NCBI GenBank assembly: GCA_001464385.1 | Contig: LNFB01000242.1 | Location: 1 to 64,000 of the forward strand | From: Deltaproteobacteria bacterium Ga0077550 | GTDB taxonomy: Bacteria; Myxococcota_A; Polyangia; Nannocystales; Nannocystaceae | DNA length: 64,000 nucleotides | Direction: 5' to 3' | Shown: in pieces, positions 9,329 to 19,414 of the stretch | Layout: every line of letters starts with the position of its first letter | Position numbering within the stretch: position 1 is the first letter of the stretch | The notes under the pieces: model-generated | Seen by the model: only the letters and a program-made list of their open reading frames with translations | Told to the model about the DNA's origin: nothing | Database searches by the model: none | Program-made: the position numbers and the translations under genes

Positions 9329-9501
9329 CGGCTTCACACCGCGTCGACATGCGTGTCCCACGTCGCCCGCGACCGCACGACAGCGACGAACGACAGCTCG
9401 CATGTCGGTCAACGCAGACTCGCGCGCTCCGCTTCGCGCGCGCGCCCGCGGGCGCGGCGGGTTGGAAGCGCTGATAGGCTGGTCGGTCGGAGGTGATCAC
9501 G

Positions 9502-10830
<1,329 letters not shown>

Positions 10831-10878
10831 ATGCGATCCGTCGTCGAGATCGGCCGAGCGGCCGCGATCGTCGTGCGT

Positions 10879-10926
10879 GTACCCACCGGTACGTCGCAGT
10901 CCACGCGGCGAATATTCTTCGAAGAA
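10879..10926. promoter_or_regulatory. Two palindromes upstream of aioB
   Basis: The 158-bp gap before aioB contains GTACC-cacc-GGTAC (10879-10892) and a perfect 12-bp palindrome TTCTTCGAAGAA (10915-10926), 62 bp before the aioB start. Both could be binding sites for a dimeric regulator. I do not see a clear sigma-54 type promoter here, unlike in many proteobacterial aio operons. Confidence 0.35.
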
Positions 10927-10988
10927 AGCGATGAACCACACCCCCCTGGGCCATCACTACACGCCGCGCAGTATCGCGCGAGCGCCCG

Positions 10989-11489
10989 ATGACCCACGAG
11001 AACCCCCTGCAAATCTCCCGGCGTGGCGTGGTGAGGCTGTGTGTCGCCGGTACGGCGTCCGCGGCGCTCCCCGCCTGCAACCACGGCACCGACCACGGTG
11101 ACGATGTCCACATCGGCGCGCTCGAGGACCTGCTCGGCGGCGAGGTCGTCGACTTCGAGTACCCCGAGGGCCACGCGGCGTTCGCCGTGCGCGTCGGCAA
11201 GCGTGCCCGCGACGGAGTCGGCCCCGACGAGGACGTCGTGGCGTTCCACCGCGCGTGCCCGCACCAAGGCTGCCCGCTGGTCGAGATGGACGCGTCGGTC
11301 GCTCGGCTCGGCCCGTGCGGGTGTCACCTCAGCGAGTTCGACCTCGCGGGCGGCGGCGTCCAGCTCACCGGCCGCGCCAGCGTGCCGCTCCCGCAGGTGC
11401 TCCTCGACGTGCGCGGCGGCGAGGTCTACGCGGTCGGCCTTCGCGGGGTCGCGTTCGGCGAGGCGTTCACGGTGGAGCAGGGCCGATGA
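10989..11489 (+). CDS. aioB: Arsenite oxidase small subunit, Rieske protein AioB
   Basis: The Rieske [2Fe-2S] subunit passes electrons from the molybdenum subunit to a periplasmic acceptor. A twin-arginine signal (SRRGVVRLCVAGTASAALPA, residues 10-29) would export the folded pair. The Rieske ligands are complete: C90-x-H92 with C95, and C110-x-x-H113 with C112. The two extra cysteines can make the classic disulfide. The HLSEFDL context after the second motif is typical of AioB. The length (166 residues) is normal. Its stop overlaps the start of aioA (ATGA), so the two are co-translated. Confidence 0.88.
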   Translation: MTHENPLQISRRGVVRLCVAGTASAALPACNHGTDHGDDVHIGALEDLLGGEVVDFEYPEGHAAFAVRVGKRARDGVGPDEDVVAFHRACPHQGCPLVEMDASVARLGPCGCHLSEFDLAGGGVQLTGRASVPLPQVLLDVRGGEVYAVGLRGVAFGEAFTVEQGR

Positions 11490-14035
11490 CGCACACACCA
11501 GGGTTCTTCCCCATCAGCCGCCGTTCGCTCCTGCGACCGGCGTCCAGCTCGGTGCGGCCGCGGGTCGCCGCGGGCGACATCGATGCCGTCGCCGACGAGC
11601 TCGTCATTCCGCCGACCACCGCGAAGCTCCAGACCACGGCGTGCGCCTTCTGCGTCGTCGGCTGCGGCTACAAGGTGCTCACCTGGCCGCTGGGAGAGTA
11701 CGGCGGCCCGCTGGCCGACGAGAACGCCCTGGGCGTCGATCTGCCCGCGGGCGCGCTGGAGGCGTGGTTCACCCGCAGCATGCACAACATCGTCGACGTC
11801 GATGGGAAGCCGCACCACGTCGTCGTCATGCCCGACTACGACGCGTCGGTGGTCAACGTCGGGGGCGACCACGCGTTCGGCGGCACGCTCGCGCGCCGGT
11901 TGTACTCGCCGTATGCCGAGGGCACGTCGGACCGCCTGCTCTACCCACAGCTGCGCGTGGACGGCGAGCTGCGTCGCATCTCGTGGGACGATGCCCTGGC
12001 GATCGTCGCGGAGATCGGGCGTCACGTCGTGGACACCCACGGTCCCGAGGCCTGGGGGATGAAGACGTACTCGTACCAGTTCTACGAGAACACCTACGCG
12101 ATCACCAAGCTCGCGTTCGCCGGCGTGGGCACGCCGAGCTTGGCGCCGCACGATCAGCCACGCGAGGGCAGCTCGACCCCTGGCCTCGGAGACGCGGGGA
12201 TCGACCCGTTCGGCGCGGCGTACCTGGATTGGTTCGACGCCGACGTGGTGTTCGTGTCGGGCGTCTCGCTCTACGCCGCCAAGCCGATCCTCTTCTCGCA
12301 GTGGGTCCAGCGTGGCGGCGCGCGTCTGATCGTCGTCAACCCGCGACGGGACGAGACGGCCGAGTACGCGCTTCGCAACGGCGGCCTGTTCCTGCAGATC
12401 CGCCCCGGCACGGACACCCTGCTGCACAACGCCATCGCGCGCGTGATCCTGGACGAGGGCTGGCACGACGCGAGCTTCGTGGCCGAACACACCATCACCG
12501 ACGACACCGAGCTCGAGGCGGAGTTCGAGGGCAAGTGGCGTCGCGAACGCTTCGGCCGCACGTTCGAGGGCTATGCCGCGTTCATCCAGGGCGACGAACG
12601 TCACCTGCCGGAGAACGCCGCAGAGCTGACCGGAATCTCTGCGGCGCAGATCCGCGAGGCCGCGCGCCTGCTCACCGCTGCTGGCGAGGGCGGCGTGGCG
12701 ACGCGCGCGTCGTTCATGCTCGAGAAGGGCAACATCTTCGGACACAACTATCCGGGGACCGCGTCCCTCGCCAGCCTCGGGCTGCTGTGCGGCGCAGGCA
12801 ATCGTCCCGGCCGCGTCATCGCGCGCGGCGGCGGACACCAGCGCGGGATGATCATGGCCGCGGACTACCCGAGCGATCTGTCTCCCGACGAGATCGATGG
12901 GCACGGCGTGCCGCTCGACGTCGATCGTTGGGCGCGCGAGGGCAACCTCCGCATGGCGTGGGTCATCGGTTGCACGTGGGCCGGGGGCGGGACGGCGGCG
13001 CCGGCTCGGCTCTTCGGGGCCCTGCGAGCGCTCGCCCGCGAGACCTCGCCGCAGGTCGACGCGGCCGCGGCGTTCCCCGAGGGCTTCGACGGGGCGCTCG
13101 ACCGCGAGGCGGTCGTCGCCCGCATGCGCGAGCGCGTGGACGGCGGCGGCACCGTGCTCGTGCAGCAGGACATCTATCCGCAGGACCTCACCGAGCTCGC
13201 CGATCTCGTGTTGCCCGCGGTGTCGTGGGGCGAGGAGAGCTTCACGCGCATGCAGGGCGAGCGGAGACTGCGGCTGTACCCGAGGATCGCCGACGCCCCG
13301 GGCGAGGCGAAGCCGGACTGGTGGATCGTGGCGCAGGTCGCCCAGCGCATGGGCTACGACGGCTTCGATTGGCCGGATGGCGAGGCGATCTTCAACGAGG
13401 CGGCCGAGCGAGCGGCCGGCTCGTCGCAGGACTACTCCGGGGTCATCGCGCTGGCGGACGCGAGCGGTCGCAGCGCGTACGAGATCCTGGCCGAGCGGGG
13501 TACCACCGGGGTCCAATGTCCCACCACGTTCGTCGACGGCCAGATCGAAGAGACGGTGCGGGTCCACGACGCCGAGCAGGGCCGCGGCTTCAAGACGGCG
13601 AGCGGCAAGGCGCTGTTCGTGGTCGGGAGCTGGGACGACGCGCTCGGGCACCACGATGACGTCGAGCCCGTCGAGGGCGAGATCTGGATCGTGAACCGTC
13701 GCGACTCGCGGACGTGGAGCGCGATGATCGAGGATCTCCGGATCCCGGTGCGGATCGAGCAGATGCCCGCACACGTGCTCGAGGTTCATGCGGACGACGC
13801 GAGCGCCGCTGGCGTGGAGGATGGCGGAGGGGTCCGTGTCGAGACCGGGGACCTCGGCTTCGAGGCGACCTTGCGGATCTCGGACCGGCTGCAACCCGGT
13901 GTGGCGTGCGCGTACTTCAACTATGGGGGACGCGTACGTTCGGCCGCGAACAACTCGGTGCGGGATCGGACGGACCCCATCAACGGGCTGTACGCGTTCA
14001 AGCTCGGGCGAGGGCGGTTGGTGCGGATCGAATGA
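11486..14035 (+). CDS. aioA: Arsenite oxidase large subunit, molybdopterin AioA
   Basis: This 849-residue protein is the molybdenum bis-MGD catalytic subunit that oxidises arsenite to arsenate in the periplasm. The cluster motif C53-x2-C56-x3-C60 (CAFCVVGCGYKV) has the spacing of the 3Fe-4S site of AioA. Other signature stretches are FYENTYAITKLAFAGVGTPS and ARGGGHQRG. The latter places R447 and H451 like the arsenite-contacting Arg/His pair of known AioA proteins, although the usual HQEG glutamate is Arg here. The length fits the family (about 825-850). It has no convincing signal of its own; export with AioB is the family rule. The ATG overlaps the aioB stop. Confidence 0.9.
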   Translation: MTHTPGFFPISRRSLLRPASSSVRPRVAAGDIDAVADELVIPPTTAKLQTTACAFCVVGCGYKVLTWPLGEYGGPLADENALGVDLPAGALEAWFTRSMHNIVDVDGKPHHVVVMPDYDASVVNVGGDHAFGGTLARRLYSPYAEGTSDRLLYPQLRVDGELRRISWDDALAIVAEIGRHVVDTHGPEAWGMKTYSYQFYENTYAITKLAFAGVGTPSLAPHDQPREGSSTPGLGDAGIDPFGAAYLDWFDADVVFVSGVSLYAAKPILFSQWVQRGGARLIVVNPRRDETAEYALRNGGLFLQIRPGTDTLLHNAIARVILDEGWHDASFVAEHTITDDTELEAEFEGKWRRERFGRTFEGYAAFIQGDERHLPENAAELTGISAAQIREAARLLTAAGEGGVATRASFMLEKGNIFGHNYPGTASLASLGLLCGAGNRPGRVIARGGGHQRGMIMAADYPSDLSPDEIDGHGVPLDVDRWAREGNLRMAWVIGCTWAGGGTAAPARLFGALRALARETSPQVDAAAAFPEGFDGALDREAVVARMRERVDGGGTVLVQQDIYPQDLTELADLVLPAVSWGEESFTRMQGERRLRLYPRIADAPGEAKPDWWIVAQVAQRMGYDGFDWPDGEAIFNEAAERAAGSSQDYSGVIALADASGRSAYEILAERGTTGVQCPTTFVDGQIEETVRVHDAEQGRGFKTASGKALFVVGSWDDALGHHDDVEPVEGEIWIVNRRDSRTWSAMIEDLRIPVRIEQMPAHVLEVHADDASAAGVEDGGGVRVETGDLGFEATLRISDRLQPGVACAYFNYGGRVRSAANNSVRDRTDPINGLYAFKLGRGRLVRIE

Positions 14036-14085
14036 CGGGTGTGGTCCGGGCCCGACCTCGATGCGAGTCTCGCCGTCGGACGGCG

Positions 14086-14490
14086 TCAGCATCCGCGCAG
14101 CGGTGCGGCGCTCGCGAGCTGCTCGATGCGCGCCGACACGATCTCCTCCAGATGGCGCGCGTCGAACGGCTTGCGAAGGACGTGTCCGCCGCCGATGCAC
14201 CGTAGCTGCTCGGCGTCTGGCCCGCCCGTCATGAACAACATTCGCTCGGAGACCGGATCTCCGGCGCGACGCAGCGCCTCGTGGAATGTCGAGCCGCGCT
14301 CGCATCCAACCTGCTCGTCGCAGATGACCAGCGCGAACCCGGGGGCGCGTTCGAGCCGTGCGCGCGCGGTGGCGAGGCACGGTACGGCCTCGACGACATA
14401 GCGTCGTCGGAGAAGGCGCGCGAGCACGCTGCGGACGAGATCCTCGTCGTCGATCAGCAGGATGCTGCCGTGCCGCGGGGTCGAAGGCAT
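14086..14490 (-). CDS. Single-domain response regulator (CheY-like)
   Basis: A 134-residue receiver domain without an output domain. It shows the acidic pocket ILLIDDEDLV, the phospho-acceptor Asp in LVICDEQV, a Thr in LFMTGG and the Lys in VLRKPFD. The ATG at 14490 is followed at once by the first beta-strand, which supports the start. It is convergent with aioA, 50 bp apart, and could receive phosphate from the kinase upstream of aioB. That pairing is a guess from position. Confidence 0.85.
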   Translation of the reverse strand: MPSTPRHGSILLIDDEDLVRSVLARLLRRRYVVEAVPCLATARARLERAPGFALVICDEQVGCERGSTFHEALRRAGDPVSERMLFMTGGPDAEQLRCIGGGHVLRKPFDARHLEEIVSARIEQLASAAPLRGC

Positions 14491-14987
14491 CCGAGTAACG
14501 TAGCGCGGCACGAGCGGGCCGAGCGAATCCTTGGCGAAGAACGCTGTCCCGTTGTGACCCGTGGACGCGGGTCCGTGCAGGTGCCCAGGGTACGCGCGCC
14601 GCGCTGGCGCGTCGGCGCGCGAACGCTCCCGTGGGGACGGCAAATGGATCGTCGTGGCGCTGGCGTGAGGTGCTCGTTCGCTCGCCGCGATCGAAGGATC
14701 GCTCGCCCACGGTCAAGAATCGCTGTCGAACGTCGCCTGCCGCCGTTCGAACGCCCCAGAGCCGCGCGCCATCGACCGCCGACGCGATCGCTACCGGCCC
14801 TGCGACCATCGCTCCGATCTTCGCGCCGTCGACGATCTTCGACGGCGACGTGGCGCCGCCCGGCGTGCGGGTGGGTTGGTAGTCGCGCCCCGGTAGCCGG
14901 GCTTGCTGGCGTGCGGACACGGGCGCCCGGAGACGGACGCCCGTGCGTACCACGAGGACGCGCCGGCGACGAGACCGCGCGTGGTCG
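14491..14987. other. Intergenic stretch with hairpins, no gene seen
   Basis: About 500 bases without a convincing gene on either strand. I see two close inverted repeats: CCCGG-tag-CCGGG at 14889-14901, and CACGGGCG (14918-14925) pairing with CGCCCGTG (14938-14945). They lie just beyond the stop of the small broken gene read leftwards and could end its transcript. Neither is followed by a T run. Confidence 0.4.
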
Positions 14988-15267
14988 CTACCTCGGGAGC
15001 TTCGCCCACCGCATCGTCGTGGTCGGGCCCGCCTCGGAGTCGATCGTCGGCTCCTCGGCGAGGGCGACGGGGCGGAGATCCTTCACGTGCTCCTTGATCA
15101 ACCGACCGAACGCCGCGTTCGGCGACGCGGCTACCGGCACGCCCACATTACCGACGTACGGGGTCACGTGGACCGCCGTCCAAATCTCGACGGTGGTGAC
15201 CGTCGCACCGACGGCGAGCGTGGCGGTGAACTCGATGGGTGAACTCGATGATGGCGTGGAGTATCAC
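14988..15267 (-). pseudogene. Small gene disrupted by a 13-bp tandem duplication
   Basis: A GTG at 15267 overlaps the stop of the methyltransferase gene (GTGA) and opens MILHAIIEFT. The next codons contain two perfect copies of a 13-bp unit, 15225-15237 and 15238-15250 on the plus strand. Because 13 is not a multiple of three, the frame breaks and ends early. Removing one copy restores one continuous frame of about 88 residues (IIEFTATLAVGATVTTVEI, AVHVTPYVGNVGVPVA, LIKEHVKDLRPVALAEE) to the TAG at 14988. I do not recognise the protein. The restored frame and the coupled start are the evidence that this was a gene. Confidence 0.6.
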
Positions 15268-15971
15268 AACCAGTCGCCCTCGCTGATGAACCGGCCTGTG
15301 CCGCGGGTGCGCACCTTCTGCCAGCACAGCATCCTCCCCTCGCCGAACGCCGCCGACTGGAGCAGCCGATACGAGTCCGGGATGCGCCCTCCGAATCCGT
15401 GGAACGTGAGCACCTGGACACCGATCTCGAGTGACGCCAGCGTGTCCTCGAAACGCTCGGTGTCGGCCTTCGCCCGCTCGGGGCCGAGCTCGACCGCGTC
15501 GTCCAACCAGCTGGCGCTCGAGGCGTAGCCCTCGGCGAAGGGGTTGTAGAGGTAGAGCGCATCGTAGTCGCCGAACTCGACGTCCGCGAGGTCGCCGACG
15601 CGGAACCTGGTGCGTTCGGCGACCCCGAGCTCGCGCGCGAGGTCGTCGGCGATCGCTACGAGGTGGGCGCGGCGCTCGACACCCTCGAACACGAGGTCGC
15701 TCGCGGCGGCGGCGATCGTGCAGAACTTCCCGACCCCCGAGCCGACGTCGAGCACGCGCGAGGCCCCGTTCGCCTCGAGCCACCGACTGGCGGCCACCGC
15801 CACCCTCACCGGCGTCCAGTAGCAGATCGATCGTTCGCGCTGCTGCGCAGGCAGCAATGCGTCGAATTCACCGTTGAGGACATCGCGGTCGTCACCGCGG
15901 AGCGCCGCCGCGAGCGCGAGCGAGCCCCGGTTTCGCGCGCGCGCTCCCCCGTCAGGCCCCGCAGATCCCAT
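15264..15971 (-). CDS. Class I SAM-dependent methyltransferase
   Basis: A Rossmann-fold methyltransferase of 235 residues. Motif I, VLDVGSGVGKFCTIAA, binds S-adenosylmethionine. It is followed by FEGVERRAHLVAIADDLA (motif II, acidic residue) and YDALYLYNPFAEG, whose NPF resembles the NPPY/NPF motif of amide- or small-molecule-modifying enzymes. The upstream element YWTPVRVAVAASRWL is seen in this group. The substrate is unknown. The ATG at 15971 overlaps the end of the Cys-rich gene by 20 bp; an earlier ATG at 16007 would extend it without conserved sequence. Confidence 0.8.
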   Translation of the reverse strand: MGSAGPDGGARARNRGSLALAAALRGDDRDVLNGEFDALLPAQQRERSICYWTPVRVAVAASRWLEANGASRVLDVGSGVGKFCTIAAAASDLVFEGVERRAHLVAIADDLARELGVAERTRFRVGDLADVEFGDYDALYLYNPFAEGYASSASWLDDAVELGPERAKADTERFEDTLASLEIGVQVLTFHGFGGRIPDSYRLLQSAAFGEGRMLCWQKVRTRGTGRFISEGDWL

Positions 15972-16908
15972 TGCAGTCGTCCCCGTTGCAGCACCCCACC
16001 GGGCCACCGCACAGCGCCCCGTCGGGCGCGCAGCACATCCCGTCGAGGATCTCGAAGTGGCACTCGGCGCAGGCGAGTACCCCGTCGCCGTCCAAGCCGA
16101 CGTCGCCGCACGGGAAGTTGATCGGGTTGAGGCCCACGTCGCACTGCTCGCCGGGATCCAAGAGCCCGTCGCCGCACTCGCAGCCCAGGACCTCGCAGGC
16201 CTCGCACGATGCGGTCAAGCCGTTCGAGCACCGCACCGGTTGCTCGGTGTCGCAGGCCTCCGCGTCGAGCTCGACGAAGCCGTCCCCGCACGAGTTGAAT
16301 TCGCACGTGTCGAGGCACCCGTCTTCGTTGGAGTCGTTCGCGTCGTCGCAGGCCTCGACGCCCTCGTGGACGAAGCCGTCGCCGCAGCGCGCAAGCTCGC
16401 AGGATGACAGGCAACCATCGGTGTTCGCGGGGTTGCCGTCGTCGCACTCCTCGCCGAATTCACCCTGTTGTTCGCCGTCGCCACAGGACCTCGGCACACA
16501 GCCCGCCGTGCACGTGTCACTGCCGCCGGCTCCGTCGTCGCATGGCTGGCCCGGGCCTGGCAGTCCGTCGCCGCACTCGTTCTTCGTGCAGTCGAGCTGG
16601 CACTCACCCCTGGGGTCGTTGTCGGCGCCGCGGTCGCACTCCTCGGCGGGATCGCGGTGCCCGTCGCCGCATGCGTCGGGGCCCGCCGATGTCGACTCGC
16701 CGGCGCTCGCGCTCGAGCCATTGGTATCGCTCGCTCCCTGGGTCGATCCGTCCTCGGCGCCCGTCGGCGTCGCGCCCTCGGCCGACGCCGACGCCGAGGT
16801 CGAACCTTCCGATTCGTCGTCGCCGAACAACGGGTTGCTCCGGGTGCAACCGCTCACCGCCGAGGCCTGCGCGAGGAGAACGACCCACGGCAGTCGACGA
16901 CACCGCAT
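15952..16908 (-). CDS. Cys-rich repeat lipoprotein (DUF4215 / Myxococcus cysteine-rich repeat type)
   Basis: A secreted lipoprotein of 318 residues with lipobox VSGC at about residue 20 and a Ser/Thr/Ala/Gly linker. About six repeats follow of the form CGDGxxxxxExCDDGNxxxxDGCxxxC, as in RCGDGFVHEGVEACDDAND and NSCGDGFVELDAEACD. This is the Cys-rich repeat common in Nannocystaceae and other myxobacteria. Such proteins are exported and disulfide-rich; their role is not known. The gene is followed by the methyltransferase with overlap. Confidence 0.88.
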   Translation of the reverse strand: MRCRRLPWVVLLAQASAVSGCTRSNPLFGDDESEGSTSASASAEGATPTGAEDGSTQGASDTNGSSASAGESTSAGPDACGDGHRDPAEECDRGADNDPRGECQLDCTKNECGDGLPGPGQPCDDGAGGSDTCTAGCVPRSCGDGEQQGEFGEECDDGNPANTDGCLSSCELARCGDGFVHEGVEACDDANDSNEDGCLDTCEFNSCGDGFVELDAEACDTEQPVRCSNGLTASCEACEVLGCECGDGLLDPGEQCDVGLNPINFPCGDVGLDGDGVLACAECHFEILDGMCCAPDGALCGGPVGCCNGDDCNGICGA

Positions 16909-16966
16909 TCGGACAGTCTACGGCGCTTGGGCGCGCGCTGTCGAGGAGCGGCAGGGCGCGATCGCT

Positions 16967-17947
16967 TCACGCCAGCCCGGGCGCGGCCGCGGTGGGCACG
17001 AACGCATCGGCGCGGATGTCCGCCATCGCGGCGCCGGCGAGGAAGACCCTTCGCCGTGCGGCATGCACCACCCCGGGGTCGCCGCACAACACGATGCCCC
17101 AGTCCTTGGGCACCGGCACGAGATCGCTCAGCACAGCGTCGAGGGGGCCCACCGTGACACCGTCGGAGGGCTCCCCGGCCAACACTGCGCGGTGGTAGCG
17201 GACGTTGGCGTGCGCGCGCGCGAGCGACGAGAACGCCTGCTCGAGGTAGAGGCCGGCGTGTGTCCGCGCCCCGTGGACCACCACCACCTGGCCGCGGTGG
17301 CCGTGGCGTAGCGCGTCGCGCAGGATGCCCAGCAAGGGGGCCGCGCCGGTCCCTGTGCCCGCCAGCAGCAGGTCCTGTGTCGGGCGATCCTGCAGATAGA
17401 AGCAGTCGCCCGCGGGGCCTTGGAGCGACACCGTGTCACCGACGCGGGCCGTGTGCGCCAACCATCCGCTCATCGCTCCCCCGGGAACGACGCGCACGTG
17501 GAGCTCCAGCGCGCCGGCCTCGGGCAGGCTGGCGATCGAGTAGCTGCGCGACGGGCCGTCGTGGCGGCGCAGCGTGACGTACTGCCCGGCGCGGTGCTCG
17601 AACGCGCGCCGCGGCATCAGCCGCACGCCGAGCACGTCGTCGGAGAGGTGTCCGAGCTCCACGATCTCGGCCTCGACCTGGCGATCCTCGTCGCCGTCGT
17701 CGAGCTCGAGATCGCCGTCGGGCCGAGCTCGGCAGGCCAGGAAGTAGCCGCGCAGGCGCAGCGACTCGCGCACGCCGCGTTGGGCGTCCGCGGGCGGTGT
17801 GCCCGCGCGCGCCCGCAGCAGGCAGGACTGGCAGGCGCCCGCGCGGCAGGAGCTGGGCGGCGCCACCCCGGCGCGCTCGAGGGCATCGAGCACCGTTTCG
17901 TCCTCGCCACGTTGGACGACGGTCCCTCGGTAGCGCAGCTCGGCCAC
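16967..17947 (-). CDS. Ferredoxin-FAD-NAD(P)H reductase (three-domain electron transfer protein)
   Basis: This 326-residue protein joins a plant-type [2Fe-2S] ferredoxin (C34, C39, C42, C72; CRAGACQSC) to a flavin reductase. The FAD motif is RSYS at 134-137, the NAD(P) motif is LLLAGTGTGAAPLLGIL (residues about 193-209), and a CGDP stretch lies near the C-terminus. It resembles oxygenase reductases such as BenC, and also the reductase half of flavohaemoglobin. The neighbour decides the interpretation: it starts 6 bp after a truncated haemoglobin gene, so it probably re-reduces that haem protein for NO dioxygenation. That role is inferred. Confidence 0.88.
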   Translation of the reverse strand: MAELRYRGTVVQRGEDETVLDALERAGVAPPSSCRAGACQSCLLRARAGTPPADAQRGVRESLRLRGYFLACRARPDGDLELDDGDEDRQVEAEIVELGHLSDDVLGVRLMPRRAFEHRAGQYVTLRRHDGPSRSYSIASLPEAGALELHVRVVPGGAMSGWLAHTARVGDTVSLQGPAGDCFYLQDRPTQDLLLAGTGTGAAPLLGILRDALRHGHRGQVVVVHGARTHAGLYLEQAFSSLARAHANVRYHRAVLAGEPSDGVTVGPLDAVLSDLVPVPKDWGIVLCGDPGVVHAARRRVFLAGAAMADIRADAFVPTAAAPGLA

Positions 17948-17953
17948 GCGCGT

Positions 17954-18334
17954 CTACGCCCCCGCGCCGCGGCGACCGAGGATATCGTCGCGGACCGACT
18001 CCGCGATGGCGGCGACCTGCGCGATGAGGCCCTGCGCCACGCCGAGCTCGCCCAAGGTCGCGCCGAGGTGCGCGATCACGATGTCGACGTGCGTGTCGTT
18101 CAATCCGTCGCGCAGCAGGTGGCTGTGTGCGCGGGTCATGTCTTTGCCGGTGTAGTTGGCCGGGCCGCCGAACACCATCGTGAGGAACGCCTTTTGCTTG
18201 GCCGCCTGGCGGTCCATGTCGACCGCTTCGAAGAACCGGGCGACGCGCTCGTCCGCTAGCATCTTGCGGTAGAAGATGTCGACCGCTGCGTCCACCGCAG
18301 CCTGGCCACCGAGGGATTCGTAGAGTGTGGGCAT
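17954..18334 (-). CDS. glbN: Group 1 truncated haemoglobin
   Basis: A 126-residue truncated globin. It begins with MPTLYESLGGQAAVDAAVDIFY, has the B10 tyrosine (Y22) used to stabilise bound O2 in NO-detoxifying globins, and the motif GKDMTRAHSHL with the likely proximal haem ligand H70. The length and the two Gly motifs are normal for TrHbN. It is the first gene of a two-gene operon with the ferredoxin-type reductase 6 bp downstream. Together they have the parts of a flavohaemoglobin on two chains. A 174-bp gap separates it from the divergent motB. Confidence 0.9.
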   Translation of the reverse strand: MPTLYESLGGQAAVDAAVDIFYRKMLADERVARFFEAVDMDRQAAKQKAFLTMVFGGPANYTGKDMTRAHSHLLRDGLNDTHVDIVIAHLGATLGELGVAQGLIAQVAAIAESVRDDILGRRGAGA

Positions 18335-18508
18335 CGTCTGTCGTCCTATTCGGCCGCGCTGGGCGCGACGCGAGGGGCAAATACCCCGGACGCGCGGCCC
18401 GTGGTGGTTCGGCGCGCGCGCAACGTCTGCCGGCGCGAGGCAGGCCCGCCCCGGTACTGGCGCACCGCCGCGGTTCGCCCCACGCAAGGACAGAGGCGCG
18501 GTGAGCCC

Positions 18509-19414
18509 GTGGACGACCCCGAAAAACGCCCGATCATCATCGTCAAGAAGAAGAAGCACGGCCATGGTGGCCACGGTGGCGCGTGGAAGGTCGCGTTCGC
18601 CGACTTCGTGACCGCGATGATGGCCTTGTTCATGGTCCTTTGGCTGGTCGCCCAGAGTCCGACCACGAAGTCCGCGGTCGGTGCGTACTTCCGCGACCCG
18701 CTCGGCATCGAGAGCGGCGGCAACACCGAGGTGAACACGGGCCCGAACAACGGCGGCGCCGGGTTCTTCGCCGGCGGCAACACGGCAGTCGCGGTAGACA
18801 CGACCTTCGCCGCCAGCAATGGGGCGGATCGCAGCCCCACCAAGGAGATCCCCGAGCTCTCCGACGCGCGCAGCCGCCTCACCCAGGCCCTGATGGCGCT
18901 GAGCATGGACTCATGGGCGCGCCACGTGGAGCTCGGCGCCGTCGAGGAGGGGTTGCGCATCGAGATCGAGGACAGCGACGAGCTGCGCCTGTTCGCGTCC
19001 GGGAGCGCGCGGCTGAACCCGGCGGCCAAGCCGACGCTCCGGGTGATTGCCAGGGAGCTGGGCGCGCTGCCGAACCGGTTCGTGATCGAGGGCCACACCG
19101 ACGCCACACCTGCGGGCGGTCGCGCGAGCAACTGGGAGCTCTCGATGGACCGTGCCCATGCGACGCGCCGCTTCTTGATCCACGCCGGCGCGCGTGAGGA
19201 GCAGCTCCTCGAGGTCCGTGGCTATGCGGATCGACGGCTCAAGGTCCGGCATGCGCCCGCCGATCCCCGCAACCGCCGGGTGACGATCCTGGTGCTCGCC
19301 GAGCGAGCCGTGGGCGCAGGCGTTCCCGCGCCGGACGAGGGCGGGGAGCATCCGCTCCTGCGACGTCTTCGCGCCGCGAGCCGGGAGGGCGCGGCCGCGG
19401 AACCCACTCGCTGA
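18509..19414 (+). CDS. motB: MotB-like stator protein (OmpA/MotB C-terminal domain)
   Basis: The N-terminus is Lys/His-rich (KKKKHGHGGHGG), then one membrane helix AFADFVTAMMALFMVLWLVA in which D32 sits where the proton-conducting aspartate of MotB lies. A peptidoglycan-binding OmpA-like domain follows (FVIEGHTDATPAGGRASNWELS). The length, 301 residues, is normal. GTG at 18509 is chosen because it gives the canonical short cytoplasmic tail. There is no motA nearby. Alternatives are a TolR/MotB-like energiser subunit of another machine such as a gliding or secretion motor. Confidence 0.85.
   Translation: MDDPEKRPIIIVKKKKHGHGGHGGAWKVAFADFVTAMMALFMVLWLVAQSPTTKSAVGAYFRDPLGIESGGNTEVNTGPNNGGAGFFAGGNTAVAVDTTFAASNGADRSPTKEIPELSDARSRLTQALMALSMDSWARHVELGAVEEGLRIEIEDSDELRLFASGSARLNPAAKPTLRVIARELGALPNRFVIEGHTDATPAGGRASNWELSMDRAHATRRFLIHAGAREEQLLEVRGYADRRLKVRHAPADPRNRRVTILVLAERAVGAGVPAPDEGGEHPLLRRLRAASREGAAAEPTR

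Noticed and set aside
9442-9455. 14-bp palindrome GCGCCCGCGGGCGC before the histidine kinase
   Set aside because: Simple GC-only sequence expected by chance in such DNA; no other support.
11426-14953. A 1175-codon minus-strand open frame
   Set aside because: It lies opposite aioB-aioA, is Arg/Pro-rich and has no domain; a typical antisense shadow in GC-rich DNA.
16041-16700. Possible CRISPR or DNA repeat array in the Cys-rich gene
   Set aside because: The repeats are protein repeats (CGDGxxxxxExCDDGN) with variable DNA and no spacers.
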